Assembly: GCA_900550105.1 (NCBI GenBank)
Contig: URQW01000013.1
Location: forward strand, 1 to 55,969
Direction: 5' to 3'
DNA from: an uncultured Pelosinus sp.
GTDB taxonomy: Bacteria > Bacillota > Negativicutes > UMGS1260
DNA: 55,969 nucleotides
The notes under the pieces are model-generated. The model was not told the origin of the DNA. It saw only the letters and a program-made list of their open reading frames with translations, and did no database searches. Position numbers and translations under genes: made by a program. Shown in pieces: positions 34,844 to 43,391 of the stretch (the stretch's first letter is position 1; each line of letters opens with the position of its first letter).

Positions 34844-35070
34844 TAAGAACCTTTTTGCTTAGGTCTGTGGTTGAAAATCGATGCCAGTCGCAGGCGAAAC
34901 GATCCACGTAAGGAATCAAAAATGGTTTTGAGCATGGTGCGGCTTAGAAGTAAGACCTGCCGAACAAAGAGTCGAGAGAAAGAGTTGTGAGGGGAATCGT
35001 ATCCTAGTAGCTAAATTTCCAGCAGGCGAGTGTGGGGGCAAAGACCAGGTCGGCTAAGCAAGGGTATCTT
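34844..35070 (+). ncRNA. Unidentified structured RNA or long leader upstream of the zinc-ribbon gene
   Basis: The 250-base stretch between the promoter and the zinc-ribbon start has no coding potential but can fold. TTGCTTAG (34855-34862) pairs with CTAAGCAA (35054-35061), GTCT (34863-34866) with AGAC (35042-35045), and outer AAGA with TCTT (35067-35070), closing the whole element. Inside are nested stems GTGG/CCAC, ATCG/CGAT and GCC/GGC (34867-34907), a TCAAAA/TTTTGA hairpin (34916-34931), and CCTGC/GCAGG (34956-34960 with 35022-35026). There is no terminator before the gene. It may be a leader regulating the gene or a processed RNA. I do not recognise a known riboswitch, 6S, SRP, RNase P or tmRNA signature. 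Confidence 0.6.
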
Positions 35071-35098
35071 AATTCAAAGGGATAAGGGGATATCGGTT

Positions 35099-35392
35099 AT
35101 GGCATTTGAAGACAAAACGCTGAAGTGCAAAGATTGTGGAAGTGATTTTATTTTCACGGCTGGAGAGCAAGAGTTTTATGCAGAAAAAGGTTTTGAAAAT
35201 GAACCGGCACGCTGCCGCGATTGCCGTAATAGCCGCAAACGCAGCCGGGAAGGCGGCGATTATCAAGCTCCTCAACGTGAGATGCATGAAGTTGTGTGCG
35301 CTGAATGCGGTCAAGTGACGCAAGTGCCGTTTAAACCTCGCAACGACCGTCCAGTTTATTGCCGCGATTGCTTTAATGGCAAAAGAGGCTAA
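35099..35392 (+). CDS. Small zinc-ribbon protein
   Basis: The 97-residue protein has an N-terminal Cys-x2-Cys (LKCKDCGSDFIFT), a second pair (ARCRDC), a third pair (VVCAECG) and a fourth (VYCRDC), so it probably binds two zinc ions. EFYAEKGFENEPARCRDCR is typical of the small probable zinc-ribbon proteins found widely in Firmicutes; their function is not established, and a nucleic-acid role is only a guess. The gene has a long structured leader and its own terminator, so it is a single-gene unit. AAGGGGA lies upstream of ATG 35099. Confidence 0.85.
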   Translation: MAFEDKTLKCKDCGSDFIFTAGEQEFYAEKGFENEPARCRDCRNSRKRSREGGDYQAPQREMHEVVCAECGQVTQVPFKPRNDRPVYCRDCFNGKRG

Positions 35393-35420
35393 TTATTTTT
35401 CGCAATTATAACATATTATA

Positions 35421-35444
35421 CCCGACGCATTGTCGGGTTTTTTT
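35421..35444 (+). terminator. Terminator after the zinc-ribbon gene
   Basis: CCCGAC (35421-35426) pairs with GTCGGG (35432-35437) around a five-base loop and is followed by seven T residues. Confidence 0.92.
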
Positions 35445-35546
35445 ATGTCCGTTTCCAAAGTGGTAGTAAAAATGAATGTTAATATAGTAATATGGTAATT
35501 TAATAAAGACAAGTAAATAAAAATTCTCGGTATAGTGGACTTTTTC

Positions 35547-35576
35547 TTGATTTTTTATGCATATATATTGTATAAT
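35547..35576 (+). promoter_or_regulatory. Candidate promoter of the amino-acid binding lipoprotein gene
   Basis: TTGATT (35547-35552) and a perfect TATAAT (35571-35576) are separated by 18 bases, about 38 bases before the start codon. Confidence 0.6.
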
Positions 35577-35613
35577 TAATTACATGATAAATAAAAGTTG
35601 GAGGGATTTTTTG

Positions 35614-36372
35614 ATGCGGTCAAAATGGATGCTCGTAATGGTGGGGGTTTTGGCGATGGCTCTGCTCGGCGGTTGCGGCAAGAGTGAAGCGCCGAAGACG
35701 TTAAAGGTCGGTATGGATGCGGCTTTTGCACCCTTTGAATTCCAGGATGATAAGAGCAAGGAATTTGTTGGTTTTGATGTGGATTTAATGAAAGCAATTG
35801 GCAAGCAAATGGGTGTGCAGGTAGAATTTCAGAATATGGGCTTTGATGCACTGATTCCGGCGCTTGACAGCAATACGATTGACGTAGCTGCTTCCGGCAT
35901 GACGATTAAGGAAGAAAGAAAAGGAAAAGTAAATTTCTCAGCGCCTTATTATCAGTCCGGTTTAACAATTATTGTTAAAAAAGACAATACGACAATTCAA
36001 TCTTTTAAAGACTTAGAAGGCAAGAAAATTGGCGTACAGATTGGTACAACTGGTGCTGATGAAGCCAAAAAAATTGCGAATGCCCAAGTGCGTGAATTCA
36101 ATACACCGCCTGACGCTTTCATTGAGCTGAAAAACGGCGGCGTTGATGCAGTTATTAATGATCTTCCTGTTAACCAGTATTACATTAAACAGACTGGCGG
36201 TAGTGAAGCTAAAATGGTCGGCGATTTACTCCATGCGGAAGATTACGGGATTGCTGTAGCTAAGAAAAACACGGAACTGGCTAAAAAGATTGACGATGCT
36301 TTAGCAGCGATCAAGAAAAATGGCGAGTATGATAAAATTTATGAAAAATGGTTCGGAGCTAAAAATAAATAA
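35614..36372 (+). CDS. Polar amino-acid ABC transporter substrate-binding lipoprotein (orphan paralogue)
   Basis: The 252-residue protein has a signal peptide ending in the lipobox LLGGC (Cys about residue 21), then a periplasmic binding protein of family 3: VGMDAAFAPFEFQDDKSKEFVGFDVDLMKAIGKQMG, IGVQIGTTGADEAKK and YDKIYEKWFGAK. It should capture a polar amino acid and deliver it to a membrane permease. No permease or ATPase gene is adjacent, and it has its own promoter and terminator. It is strikingly similar to the protein at 53505, which does have transport partners, so the two probably arose by duplication and may share one permease. ATG 35614 follows GGAGGG. Confidence 0.93.
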   Translation: MRSKWMLVMVGVLAMALLGGCGKSEAPKTLKVGMDAAFAPFEFQDDKSKEFVGFDVDLMKAIGKQMGVQVEFQNMGFDALIPALDSNTIDVAASGMTIKEERKGKVNFSAPYYQSGLTIIVKKDNTTIQSFKDLEGKKIGVQIGTTGADEAKKIANAQVREFNTPPDAFIELKNGGVDAVINDLPVNQYYIKQTGGSEAKMVGDLLHAEDYGIAVAKKNTELAKKIDDALAAIKKNGEYDKIYEKWFGAKNK

Positions 36373-36405
36373 TTTGCAGTATTCATAGGATACTGTTAAA
36401 CAAGC

Positions 36406-36447
36406 AAGAGCTTATGGGACATAGAAATGCCCATAGGCTCTTTTTTT
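36406..36447 (+). terminator. Terminator after the orphan binding lipoprotein
   Basis: A 13-bp imperfect stem (36406-36418 with 36430-36442, one G-U pair) is followed by a run of T residues. Confidence 0.9.
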
Positions 36448-36581
36448 ATTTGCTATATGGAAATTTTTTCAAAATAAATGGTAAAAGATGGAAGGATAAC
36501 TGTATTACATGGCGAAGTTATCTATATTACAAAATATGGAATTTGATTAAGCTGAATTATTTTTAAGGGAGGATGAAATCG

Positions 36582-38279
36582 TTGCAGCGATTGTCAAGGC
36601 TGAACCAAACAAAATTATGGCTGTGTCTTTGGGGGAGTTCTCTTTTAGCGATTCTGAATTGTCCCATGGCAGCGGCAGCGCAAGATCTTACTCAATCGCA
36701 TCCTGGTGATGGTTTGCAGCTCAATGCATCGCTTCGGCAAAAACCGTCCAGTGAGACAGGAACCACGCTGCAGCGAGAAGGTCTGCAGCAGCCAGGTTCG
36801 CAGCAAACCAGCGATTCTTCCCAGGACTCGGCGGCAGGCGAGAAAATGACATTTTTTCTAGCAAGACTTGATGTTGACCCGTCAACTATTTTATCGCCAA
36901 CAGATATCCGGTCTGTCGCTAGCGGCTACGAAGGGCGGTTGGTGACGCTGCAGGAGATTACTGAAGCCGTTGACAAGCTGAATGACTTGTATTGCCGCAA
37001 GCCTGCCTATATTGCTAGGGCTTTGTTATTGCCACAGACCATTGACAAAGGAGTTGTTCACATTGTCTTGGTGGAAAGCCGCATCGGCTCGGTTCGCTTT
37101 GCTAACACTTTGCCGCAGACGGAGCAGTCTTATGTTTTAGAGCGTCTCAAGGTACAAGCCGGAAGTCTTGTCAATCTGGATCAGCTGGAAGCGAATTTAA
37201 TTCGCTTTAATAAGACGAATCAAACGCAGCTTTCGGCGGCTTTGCGTCGAGGTGAATCTTTTGGTACGACTGATATTTTACTGCAGGCAAGTGACGCGCC
37301 TTCGGCGTCGGTGGTTTTATACAGTGACAACGGCGGGACTGAGACGAGCGGCGAATATCGGCTAGGGGTTGATACGTCGTGGCATCATCTTTTTACACGA
37401 GAAGACGAACTCGCTGTGAATGTGAGTCATTCCCGCGGGAATACGGGTGGCAGTGTGGCTTACGAGTTGCCTGTCGGTACAGACGGAACCCGGCTCGGAG
37501 TGAGTTACAGTAAAAACCAAAATGATGTAGTATCAGGCGTTTTTCAAAGTTTGCAGATTCGCGGCCATTCCTCTGACCTTGCGCTGACGCTAAATCGTCC
37601 GCTCGTAACGACAGCTACGGATAAAACGACGCAGTATTTCGAGCTTCACGAAAAAAAAGCCGATACGTATTTGCTAGGCGATGCCATTCTGGCTTATACA
37701 GCAAGAAGTTTCACAACAGGTTGGTCTAGTCAGAAAAACGATAGTAACGGACTTGTGTATCATCGCTTTGACGTTACCCGGGGCTATACCATGGATACTA
37801 GTGATGGAAGCGCAGATAGCCGAACTTATTTTACGAAGGCCAATTTATCCTGGGTTCGCCAGTTGCCCCTTGACGAGCAGCATGGCTGGCTCTTTCGTGT
37901 TTCTGGTCAATGGAATTTTCAGCCGTCGGTGCATCTGCCCTCAACAGATGTATTTTCTCTAGGCGGATTTTCGTCCGTGCGGGGCTATAAGGAAGGAGAA
38001 CTAAGCGGTGACAGGGGCTACTTTATTAGTACAGAGTATCATTTTCCCTTGGCATCCTGGGAGGGAGTCTTGTTTTTGGATCATGGCGGCGTTTTTTCCT
38101 ATGACGTATCATCCATTACGAATAGCCGCGACTGCTATATGACAAGCTTGGGCGTTGGTGTGATTGCCAGCTTTGGTAAAAATGTGGCAGCCCAGGTCTT
38201 TTGGGGGAAGCCCTTAGGCGGGGGAAAATATGCTGGAAGCGGTCGCTTTCATTTCTTATTGCAGTATCGTTATTTTTAG
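36582..38279 (+). CDS. Two-partner secretion outer-membrane transporter (TpsB, ShlB/FhaC type)
   Basis: The 565-residue protein has an N-terminal signal (LWLCLWGSSLLAILN, cleavage after AAAAQ), a polar linker, a POTRA domain (about residues 85-160, VTLQEITEAVDKLNDLYCRKP) and a C-terminal beta barrel with the Omp85/TpsB lid motif FSSVRGY (about residue 470). TpsB proteins pass a partner exoprotein across the outer membrane. A candidate partner with a haemagglutination domain is encoded at 50187. ATG 36573 directly touches the GGGAGG site, so TTG 36582, nine bases away, is the more likely start. Presence of this gene is evidence for a diderm cell envelope. Confidence 0.9.
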   Translation: MQRLSRLNQTKLWLCLWGSSLLAILNCPMAAAAQDLTQSHPGDGLQLNASLRQKPSSETGTTLQREGLQQPGSQQTSDSSQDSAAGEKMTFFLARLDVDPSTILSPTDIRSVASGYEGRLVTLQEITEAVDKLNDLYCRKPAYIARALLLPQTIDKGVVHIVLVESRIGSVRFANTLPQTEQSYVLERLKVQAGSLVNLDQLEANLIRFNKTNQTQLSAALRRGESFGTTDILLQASDAPSASVVLYSDNGGTETSGEYRLGVDTSWHHLFTREDELAVNVSHSRGNTGGSVAYELPVGTDGTRLGVSYSKNQNDVVSGVFQSLQIRGHSSDLALTLNRPLVTTATDKTTQYFELHEKKADTYLLGDAILAYTARSFTTGWSSQKNDSNGLVYHRFDVTRGYTMDTSDGSADSRTYFTKANLSWVRQLPLDEQHGWLFRVSGQWNFQPSVHLPSTDVFSLGGFSSVRGYKEGELSGDRGYFISTEYHFPLASWEGVLFLDHGGVFSYDVSSITNSRDCYMTSLGVGVIASFGKNVAAQVFWGKPLGGGKYAGSGRFHFLLQYRYF

Positions 38280-38308
38280 ACGATTTTACCGCGAAAGGAG
38301 AAAAGCTT

Positions 38309-39052
38309 ATGAGGATTAGACGATTTCTTGTTGTTTGTTGCGTCTGTTTTTTTATGGCGGTGAGCACGGTAGCAAGCTGCGGCGCCGCTTATGTTCTTGA
38401 ACCTGGCGATGTGTTAGCTGTTAGTGTTTATGGCTATAGTGAGCTGTCCTTGAAAGAGGTAGTGATTCAGCCTGATGGCATGATTGCGGTCCCTTTGGCG
38501 GGACAAGTCCAGACGGAGAATCTTACGGCAAGCGAGTTTGCTGCTGTGCTGACAGAGCGTTTAGAACGCTATTTGGAACAGCCGTTGGTTACGGTCAATC
38601 TACTACGACGTCAGCCCATCAAGGTCAGTGTGCTTGGCGAGGTGTATCATCCTGGCTATTACAGTTTGGAACGAGGGGGAACATTGCTCGATGCCTTGAG
38701 TATGGCCTCTGGTTGGACCAAAGAGGCCGCGAAAACTAAAATCATGTTATTTCACAAAGCCCAGTTTATGACGTTGACTACACAAGGAGCATTACAAGAG
38801 GCTAAAGTTACGCAGCATGATGTCAATGTGTCAGCACTACCACAGCCAAATTCAAGTGAGGAGCAGTTTGCAGCCGTGCCGCCGATTAATTTACTCGACA
38901 TGCTGCAAAAGCAGGATTTTCGGCAGAATTATACGCTGAAGGACGGCGATGTTGTCTATGTGAGCAGCAATCATCGCGTAGATTTGATTCGCGATATTCT
39001 TCCTTTTGTCTATCCCTTCTATTTACTTCATCATTGGGAAAAAGAACCCTGA
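38309..39052 (+). CDS. Wza-like polysaccharide export protein
   Basis: The 247-residue protein has a signal peptide ending in a lipobox-like VASC, then the polysaccharide export domain (YVLEPGDVLAVSVYGYSELS, about residues 30-110) and one SLBB domain (IKVSVLGEVYHPGYYSLERGGTLLDALSMASG, about 115-165). It ends in a hydrophobic aromatic helix (LPFVYPFYLLHHW), which could serve as the outer-membrane helix. Such proteins form the outer pore for capsule or exopolysaccharide. It starts the exopolysaccharide operon, 30 bases before the chain-length gene. AAAGGAG precedes ATG 38309. Confidence 0.88.
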   Translation: MRIRRFLVVCCVCFFMAVSTVASCGAAYVLEPGDVLAVSVYGYSELSLKEVVIQPDGMIAVPLAGQVQTENLTASEFAAVLTERLERYLEQPLVTVNLLRRQPIKVSVLGEVYHPGYYSLERGGTLLDALSMASGWTKEAAKTKIMLFHKAQFMTLTTQGALQEAKVTQHDVNVSALPQPNSSEEQFAAVPPINLLDMLQKQDFRQNYTLKDGDVVYVSSNHRVDLIRDILPFVYPFYLLHHWEKEP

Positions 39053-39082
39053 TTTTACGCAGAGAAAGGTGCGAAATCATTC

Positions 39083-40486
39083 ATGTATAGTGACGGCAGA
39101 CTAGAAGTAAGTGATCTGGCTCAAATTCTGGTGCGACGGCGTAAGGTGATTGCCCTGACTGTCGGTGGTTGTTTGCTGGCGGCTTCTATAGCCAATTGTT
39201 TTTTGCCTACGCAGTATGAGTCCAATGTGAATTTGCGGGTGAAATACAGTCGTAGTTTAAATGACGGGATTGGCACTTTATCGCAGGAAGAAGTCATGCG
39301 CCAGCAGATTTATACCTATGCAGAAATTATTAAAGGAAAAACTGTTGTCGAGGCGGCGATCGCCAAGGTATATAGTGATGTTCCTGAGGCTGAGCGTCCT
39401 GACTATGACAGTGTGAGTAAGCGAATTGAAGCAGTTCCCTTGAAAAATACGGAAATTCTGACTGTCTCGGTTCAAGGGAAGACGCCGGAAGAAGCGCAGG
39501 CATTGGCCAATGCCCTGGTGGATACGTTGCTCCTTCGTCTTACTGACATTGTACGGGCTGAAGGTCGCGAGACGAAAAACTTTATCGGTCAGCGTCTTGA
39601 TGAGGCGAAAGCCAATCTGGATGCTCTTGAAACGGCCATCGTGACTTATAAAGAAAGTCATCAGGCCTATTCGGTCAATGATCAAACCAAAAATTTGTTA
39701 GATCGGCAAACGGCTTTAAGAAAGATGATCGTAGAGAATCAGATGGCCGTAAACAACGGAGAAGCGAAGCTCGATGGGGTAAATCGGCAGCTTGCGCAAG
39801 AAGATCCAGATTTTGTTGGCGATAGTCCCTTGATTCAGCAGTATAAAAGTAAGTTGGAAGAAATGGATGTCGAACTGATTTCGCTACGAAAAACCTATAA
39901 GGAAAATCATCCTAAAGTGCAGAGCTTGCAGGCCGGGATTAAGGGACTGCAAGATAAACTGGCCGGAGAAATTGATAAGGTTGCCAGTGACAAGGCGCCT
40001 TCCAGTAATCCTGTTCATGTGGCCCTCGTGCAGGGAAAGTTGCAGGCTGAGGTGGAAGCCGCTGGCGCCAGAGCACGGCAGTCGGCTTTGCATAGTGAAG
40101 CGCAGCGACTTACGGCCGAACTGATGAGCCAGCCTGTCAAAGAAGAAGGGCTGGCAAAGCTCTTGCGTGACAGCGCTGTTGCCGAGCAGTCTTATTTGAA
40201 TTTAGCCAAGAACTATGATCAGGCCCGGATTGATGAGGTGAAAGAACCGACCAATGTGCAGATTGTGGATCCGCCTGATTTGCCGATCAAGGCAAGTAAG
40301 CCGAAGAAATGGCTCAATCTGGCTATAGGGCTTTTGGGCGGTCTGTTTGCCGGGATTGCCGCTGCCTTTATAAGCGAAGCTGTTGGCAAAACCATTGATA
40401 CGACAGCCGAGGGCGCTGCATACTTAGGGCTGCCAGTACTTGGCGCAATTCCTGAGCCTGTGTCGCGTCAGGGAAAGCAGTCTTAG
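39083..40486 (+). CDS. Wzz/GumC-type chain-length determinant
   Basis: This 467-residue inner-membrane protein has a first membrane helix near residues 20-40 (VIALTVGGCLLAASIANCF), a long coiled-coil periplasmic part rich in Glu, Lys and Ala, and a second helix near 405-430 (WLNLAIGLLGGLFAGIAAAFI). The Pro-rich motif VDPPDLPIKASKPKK lies just before that helix, as in Wzz proteins. It sets polymer length together with a kinase partner, here encoded next. A separate cytoplasmic kinase domain is not fused. Confidence 0.9.
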   Translation: MYSDGRLEVSDLAQILVRRRKVIALTVGGCLLAASIANCFLPTQYESNVNLRVKYSRSLNDGIGTLSQEEVMRQQIYTYAEIIKGKTVVEAAIAKVYSDVPEAERPDYDSVSKRIEAVPLKNTEILTVSVQGKTPEEAQALANALVDTLLLRLTDIVRAEGRETKNFIGQRLDEAKANLDALETAIVTYKESHQAYSVNDQTKNLLDRQTALRKMIVENQMAVNNGEAKLDGVNRQLAQEDPDFVGDSPLIQQYKSKLEEMDVELISLRKTYKENHPKVQSLQAGIKGLQDKLAGEIDKVASDKAPSSNPVHVALVQGKLQAEVEAAGARARQSALHSEAQRLTAELMSQPVKEEGLAKLLRDSAVAEQSYLNLAKNYDQARIDEVKEPTNVQIVDPPDLPIKASKPKKWLNLAIGLLGGLFAGIAAAFISEAVGKTIDTTAEGAAYLGLPVLGAIPEPVSRQGKQS

Positions 40487-40516
40487 TCTAATTTGAAATT
40501 TGGGGGAGGTCTTATT

Positions 40517-41191
40517 ATGAGGCATTTTGCCTATCGTCTTCTCATGGACCGCGAACAGTCGCCGCAGGCTGAAGCCTTTCGGTCGTTCCGGCTTATTTTA
40601 GAGGATACGGCGCAACGGGAGGAACTAAAAACGATTCTCTTTACAGGGACCCATCAAAGCGATGAATATGCCATGACCGCAGCGAATGTAGCGGTGGCTC
40701 TTGCTTATGCGGGAAAACGCGTTTTGCTGGTCGACGCCAACCTGCGCAGTCCTTCTTTGTACCGCTTATTTCATGTGCCTAATACCGGTTTAGTCGAACT
40801 GCTTCGGAGCGGTAAAAGCGCCCAGGAAATGCTCCAACCGTCGCACTTGAAGCGGCTTACGCTGTTGCCAAGCGGTTGTTCCGCCGAGCCGCCCATGAGT
40901 CTTTTGGCGAGGCCGCGCCTCACCGAAATTTTAAGCGAGCTAAAACAAAGCTTTGATTATGTGCTGATTCACAGTGCGCCGCTGCTTGTTACAGCAAGCG
41001 ATATTGTGTCTGACGCCTGTCTTTTAGCGGCGAAAACTGACGGCGTTATTTTGCTTGTTGAGGCTTGTTCCGTCAAAGCGGCAAAAGCGAAGAAAGCAGC
41101 GGAAATGCTGCAGGGAACTCGTGCGAAACTACTAGGCTTATTAATGACACGCGTAAAATTAGCAGATGCTTTTTTTCAGGGAGCAATGTAG
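40517..41191 (+). CDS. CpsD/BY-kinase-like protein with degenerate nucleotide-binding motifs
   Basis: The 224-residue protein has the BY-kinase fold and sits directly after the Wzz-like gene, as normal for CpsD. However, the Walker A loop reads FTGTHQSDEYAMTAANVA, lacking the GKS/T of active kinases. The Walker A' LLVDANLRSP is nearly normal, while Walker B is VLIHSAPLL, with His for the usual Asp. A C-terminal tyrosine cluster is not seen. It may be a non-catalytic partner that regulates polymer length. The start ATG 40517 is preceded by GGGGGAGG; an upstream TTG is not supported. Confidence 0.82.
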   Translation: MRHFAYRLLMDREQSPQAEAFRSFRLILEDTAQREELKTILFTGTHQSDEYAMTAANVAVALAYAGKRVLLVDANLRSPSLYRLFHVPNTGLVELLRSGKSAQEMLQPSHLKRLTLLPSGCSAEPPMSLLARPRLTEILSELKQSFDYVLIHSAPLLVTASDIVSDACLLAAKTDGVILLVEACSVKAAKAKKAAEMLQGTRAKLLGLLMTRVKLADAFFQGAM

Positions 41192-41207
41192 AAGCGGAGG
41201 GAACGTT

Positions 41208-42149
41208 TTGGCTTACTTTACAATTATTATTCCTGTCTTTAATCGGGAAAAAGAAGTGGTAAGAGCCATTGAAAGCTGTCTGAAGCAGTCCTTTGATGAT
41301 TTTGAAGTGCTTGTTGTCGATGACGCCTCCACGGACCAGTCGGCTGATGTGGCGGGGGCGATTTTAGATTATCGAATTCGCTTGATTCGCCATCGACAGA
41401 ATCAGGGAGTTTGTCCGGCGCGCAATACGGGGATTGATTACAGTCAGGGAGAATGGCTATTGTTTCTTGATAGTGACGATGAATTGCTGCCTGACGCCTT
41501 GCTGAAAATCCGGCAGGAAACGCTGCGCTGTCCTGAAACGATTGAACGACTGGGCTTTCTCTATCGCCGCGATGATGGCAGAGTATCGCCAGAACCCGTT
41601 TTTGGCGCTACAGTGCTCAATTATGAATCTTTTTTGCGCTGGCGCGACAGCGTCGGGTTGAGCGATTTTTTTCACTGCGTTCGTCGGCGTTCCTTAGAAA
41701 AGGTGCGCTTTTCTCGCGGTCGGGCCTATGAAGAAACGTACTTACTAGATTTTGCGCAAACCTATCAGACGCGAATGATTCCTGAAGTGGTTGCTCTCGT
41801 TCATTTAACAAGTGCAAATCGTGCCAGCAACGTATCGGTTTGGCAGCGATCTGAAGGTTTTTTGCGTGATGCGCCAGATCAAGTCCAAGATACGACCTAT
41901 ATTTTAAGTCGCCATGGGCCTGCTTTGAAGCGTTATGCGCCGAAGTGGTATCGGATTTTTCGTCAGGGAGCGTTGTTTTATTCCTTTTTAGCGCGAAATC
42001 GTTTTTTAGGGTTCAAGCTAGCCCTAGCTTATCTACAGGAGTATCCCTGGCAGAAAAACGGTTGGCTTATCGCTTTTGCCGGACTTGTAAGTCCGCGATT
42101 GCTGGCGCTCATGCGCGCTTGGGAGACACAACGGCGGGAGGTGCTCTGA
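41208..42149 (+). CDS. Family 2 glycosyltransferase
   Basis: This 313-residue GT-A protein opens YFTIIIPVFNREKEVVRAIESCLKQSF, has LVVDDASTDQS and the LDSDDEL metal-binding motif near residue 85, and keeps a helical C-terminal region. It should add a sugar to the repeat unit of the exopolysaccharide. A TTG start at 41208 is proposed because GGAGGG (41196-41201) lies six bases before it and the GT2 motif then begins at residue 4; a longer frame overlaps the kinase gene. Confidence 0.86.
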   Translation: MAYFTIIIPVFNREKEVVRAIESCLKQSFDDFEVLVVDDASTDQSADVAGAILDYRIRLIRHRQNQGVCPARNTGIDYSQGEWLLFLDSDDELLPDALLKIRQETLRCPETIERLGFLYRRDDGRVSPEPVFGATVLNYESFLRWRDSVGLSDFFHCVRRRSLEKVRFSRGRAYEETYLLDFAQTYQTRMIPEVVALVHLTSANRASNVSVWQRSEGFLRDAPDQVQDTTYILSRHGPALKRYAPKWYRIFRQGALFYSFLARNRFLGFKLALAYLQEYPWQKNGWLIAFAGLVSPRLLALMRAWETQRREVL

Positions 42150-43391
42150 TTGGTGTCGATGCTTGAGGCTCATTCGAAACCCTTTGCCATGAAAGGTCGT
42201 ACTATGATCTTTCTTAGCGTACTTCTGGCTGTTCTGTTAGGCGTTTTAACTCTCAATTCTCTTACTGAAGAGCAGGGCCATTTTAGTTTACTACGCTTCG
42301 CTGTGGCGGGTCTTTATGGTTATATTGTTTTGTTTTTGACCGGATTTTCGCTAGGGAGTATAACGCGAAAAGCGATGGTCGTACTATTTTTGTGGTTGTT
42401 TTTTTCCTTGCTGTCGCTACTTTCTGCCCTTTCTAATCAGGATGATTTATTTGGCGAGGTTTGGCAGCTGTTTGGTGTACCGGTCATTTTCTTTTTGGGC
42501 TTTCCATATTTGACGGGGCCGCGCGGGCGCCTCATTTTAGCTTGGGGACTTGTGCTAGCTTTTGCCGCTTATCTAGTGGCGTCACTGGCGTTATATCCTG
42601 TAACAACATCCTATTACAAAGGCGTATTTGTTAACGCCAACACCATGGGACTCATTCTGGTTGCGTTGTCTGCGGGGCTGTTTGGCCTGCTGCGCGGACG
42701 GATTGCAACTGAGCAAACTCTAAGGCAAGGTTGCGTAACAGCTGCTTTGGTTTTGGCGCTTGGCGCTTCGGTCCTGCTAATCATTTTTACGGGATCGCGT
42801 ACTAGTTTTTTAGCTTTTTTGGCAATGGCTGGCTTATTTTATGGGACTTTGCTTTTGGATCGTGCGAAGCAATGGCGCTGGCTATGGGGGGTTAGCGGGT
42901 TTGCCGTACTTTGTAGCGGTATCGTTCTGTTGTTGGTTTTGGGCGGGATACATGAAGGGATTTTTGCTACGATGACCGATAAGTTTGCTTCGAATCCAGA
43001 TCAGACACTGCTTTCCGGCCGCGAATTTGTGTGGCGCCAAGTTTTTGCCGAAGCTGAGGTCTTGGGGCATGGAAATCAGTATTTTACGGCCCAGGTCGGT
43101 ATTTTAGCTCATAATGTTTATCTGGCTGTTTTGGGAACGAAGGGGATTTTCGCGTTTGCATTGCTGTTTTTCTTCCACGGATTGGTATGTTTTTTAGCCT
43201 TTTGGCAAACTATAGAAAAAGTCCAGTTTGATGGTTATTGCGCCGTGCCCTTGTTCGTCATGATTGCTTATTTGCTCATTGGGCTGACGGAAAGCGTCGG
43301 CGGCATTTTGGGCAATGGGCTTCATGCGGCTTTTTTATTGGCTGTGGGGCTTACGATAGCTAGAGAAGAAACAGAGAGTAGGCGAGGTTGA
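42150..43391 (+). CDS. O-antigen polymerase/ligase-like membrane protein (Wzy type)
   Basis: The 413-residue protein is hydrophobic with about ten or more predicted membrane segments and a large periplasmic-type loop including ASNPDQTLLSGREFVWRQVFAEAEVLGHG. That pattern matches the Wzy_C domain of O-antigen polymerases and ligases. In this locus, with Wza, Wzz and Wzx, the best call is the polymerase of a Wzy-dependent pathway. The start TTG 42150 follows CGGGAGG with eight bases between. It joins the next gene by an overlap of one base. Confidence 0.82.
   Translation: MVSMLEAHSKPFAMKGRTMIFLSVLLAVLLGVLTLNSLTEEQGHFSLLRFAVAGLYGYIVLFLTGFSLGSITRKAMVVLFLWLFFSLLSLLSALSNQDDLFGEVWQLFGVPVIFFLGFPYLTGPRGRLILAWGLVLAFAAYLVASLALYPVTTSYYKGVFVNANTMGLILVALSAGLFGLLRGRIATEQTLRQGCVTAALVLALGASVLLIIFTGSRTSFLAFLAMAGLFYGTLLLDRAKQWRWLWGVSGFAVLCSGIVLLLVLGGIHEGIFATMTDKFASNPDQTLLSGREFVWRQVFAEAEVLGHGNQYFTAQVGILAHNVYLAVLGTKGIFAFALLFFFHGLVCFLAFWQTIEKVQFDGYCAVPLFVMIAYLLIGLTESVGGILGNGLHAAFLLAVGLTIAREETESRRG

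Noticed and set aside
34844..35070. Known riboswitch or housekeeping RNA (6S, SRP, RNase P, tmRNA, T-box, cobalamin)
   Set aside because: None of the conserved signatures that I know for these RNAs is present, so it is left unidentified.
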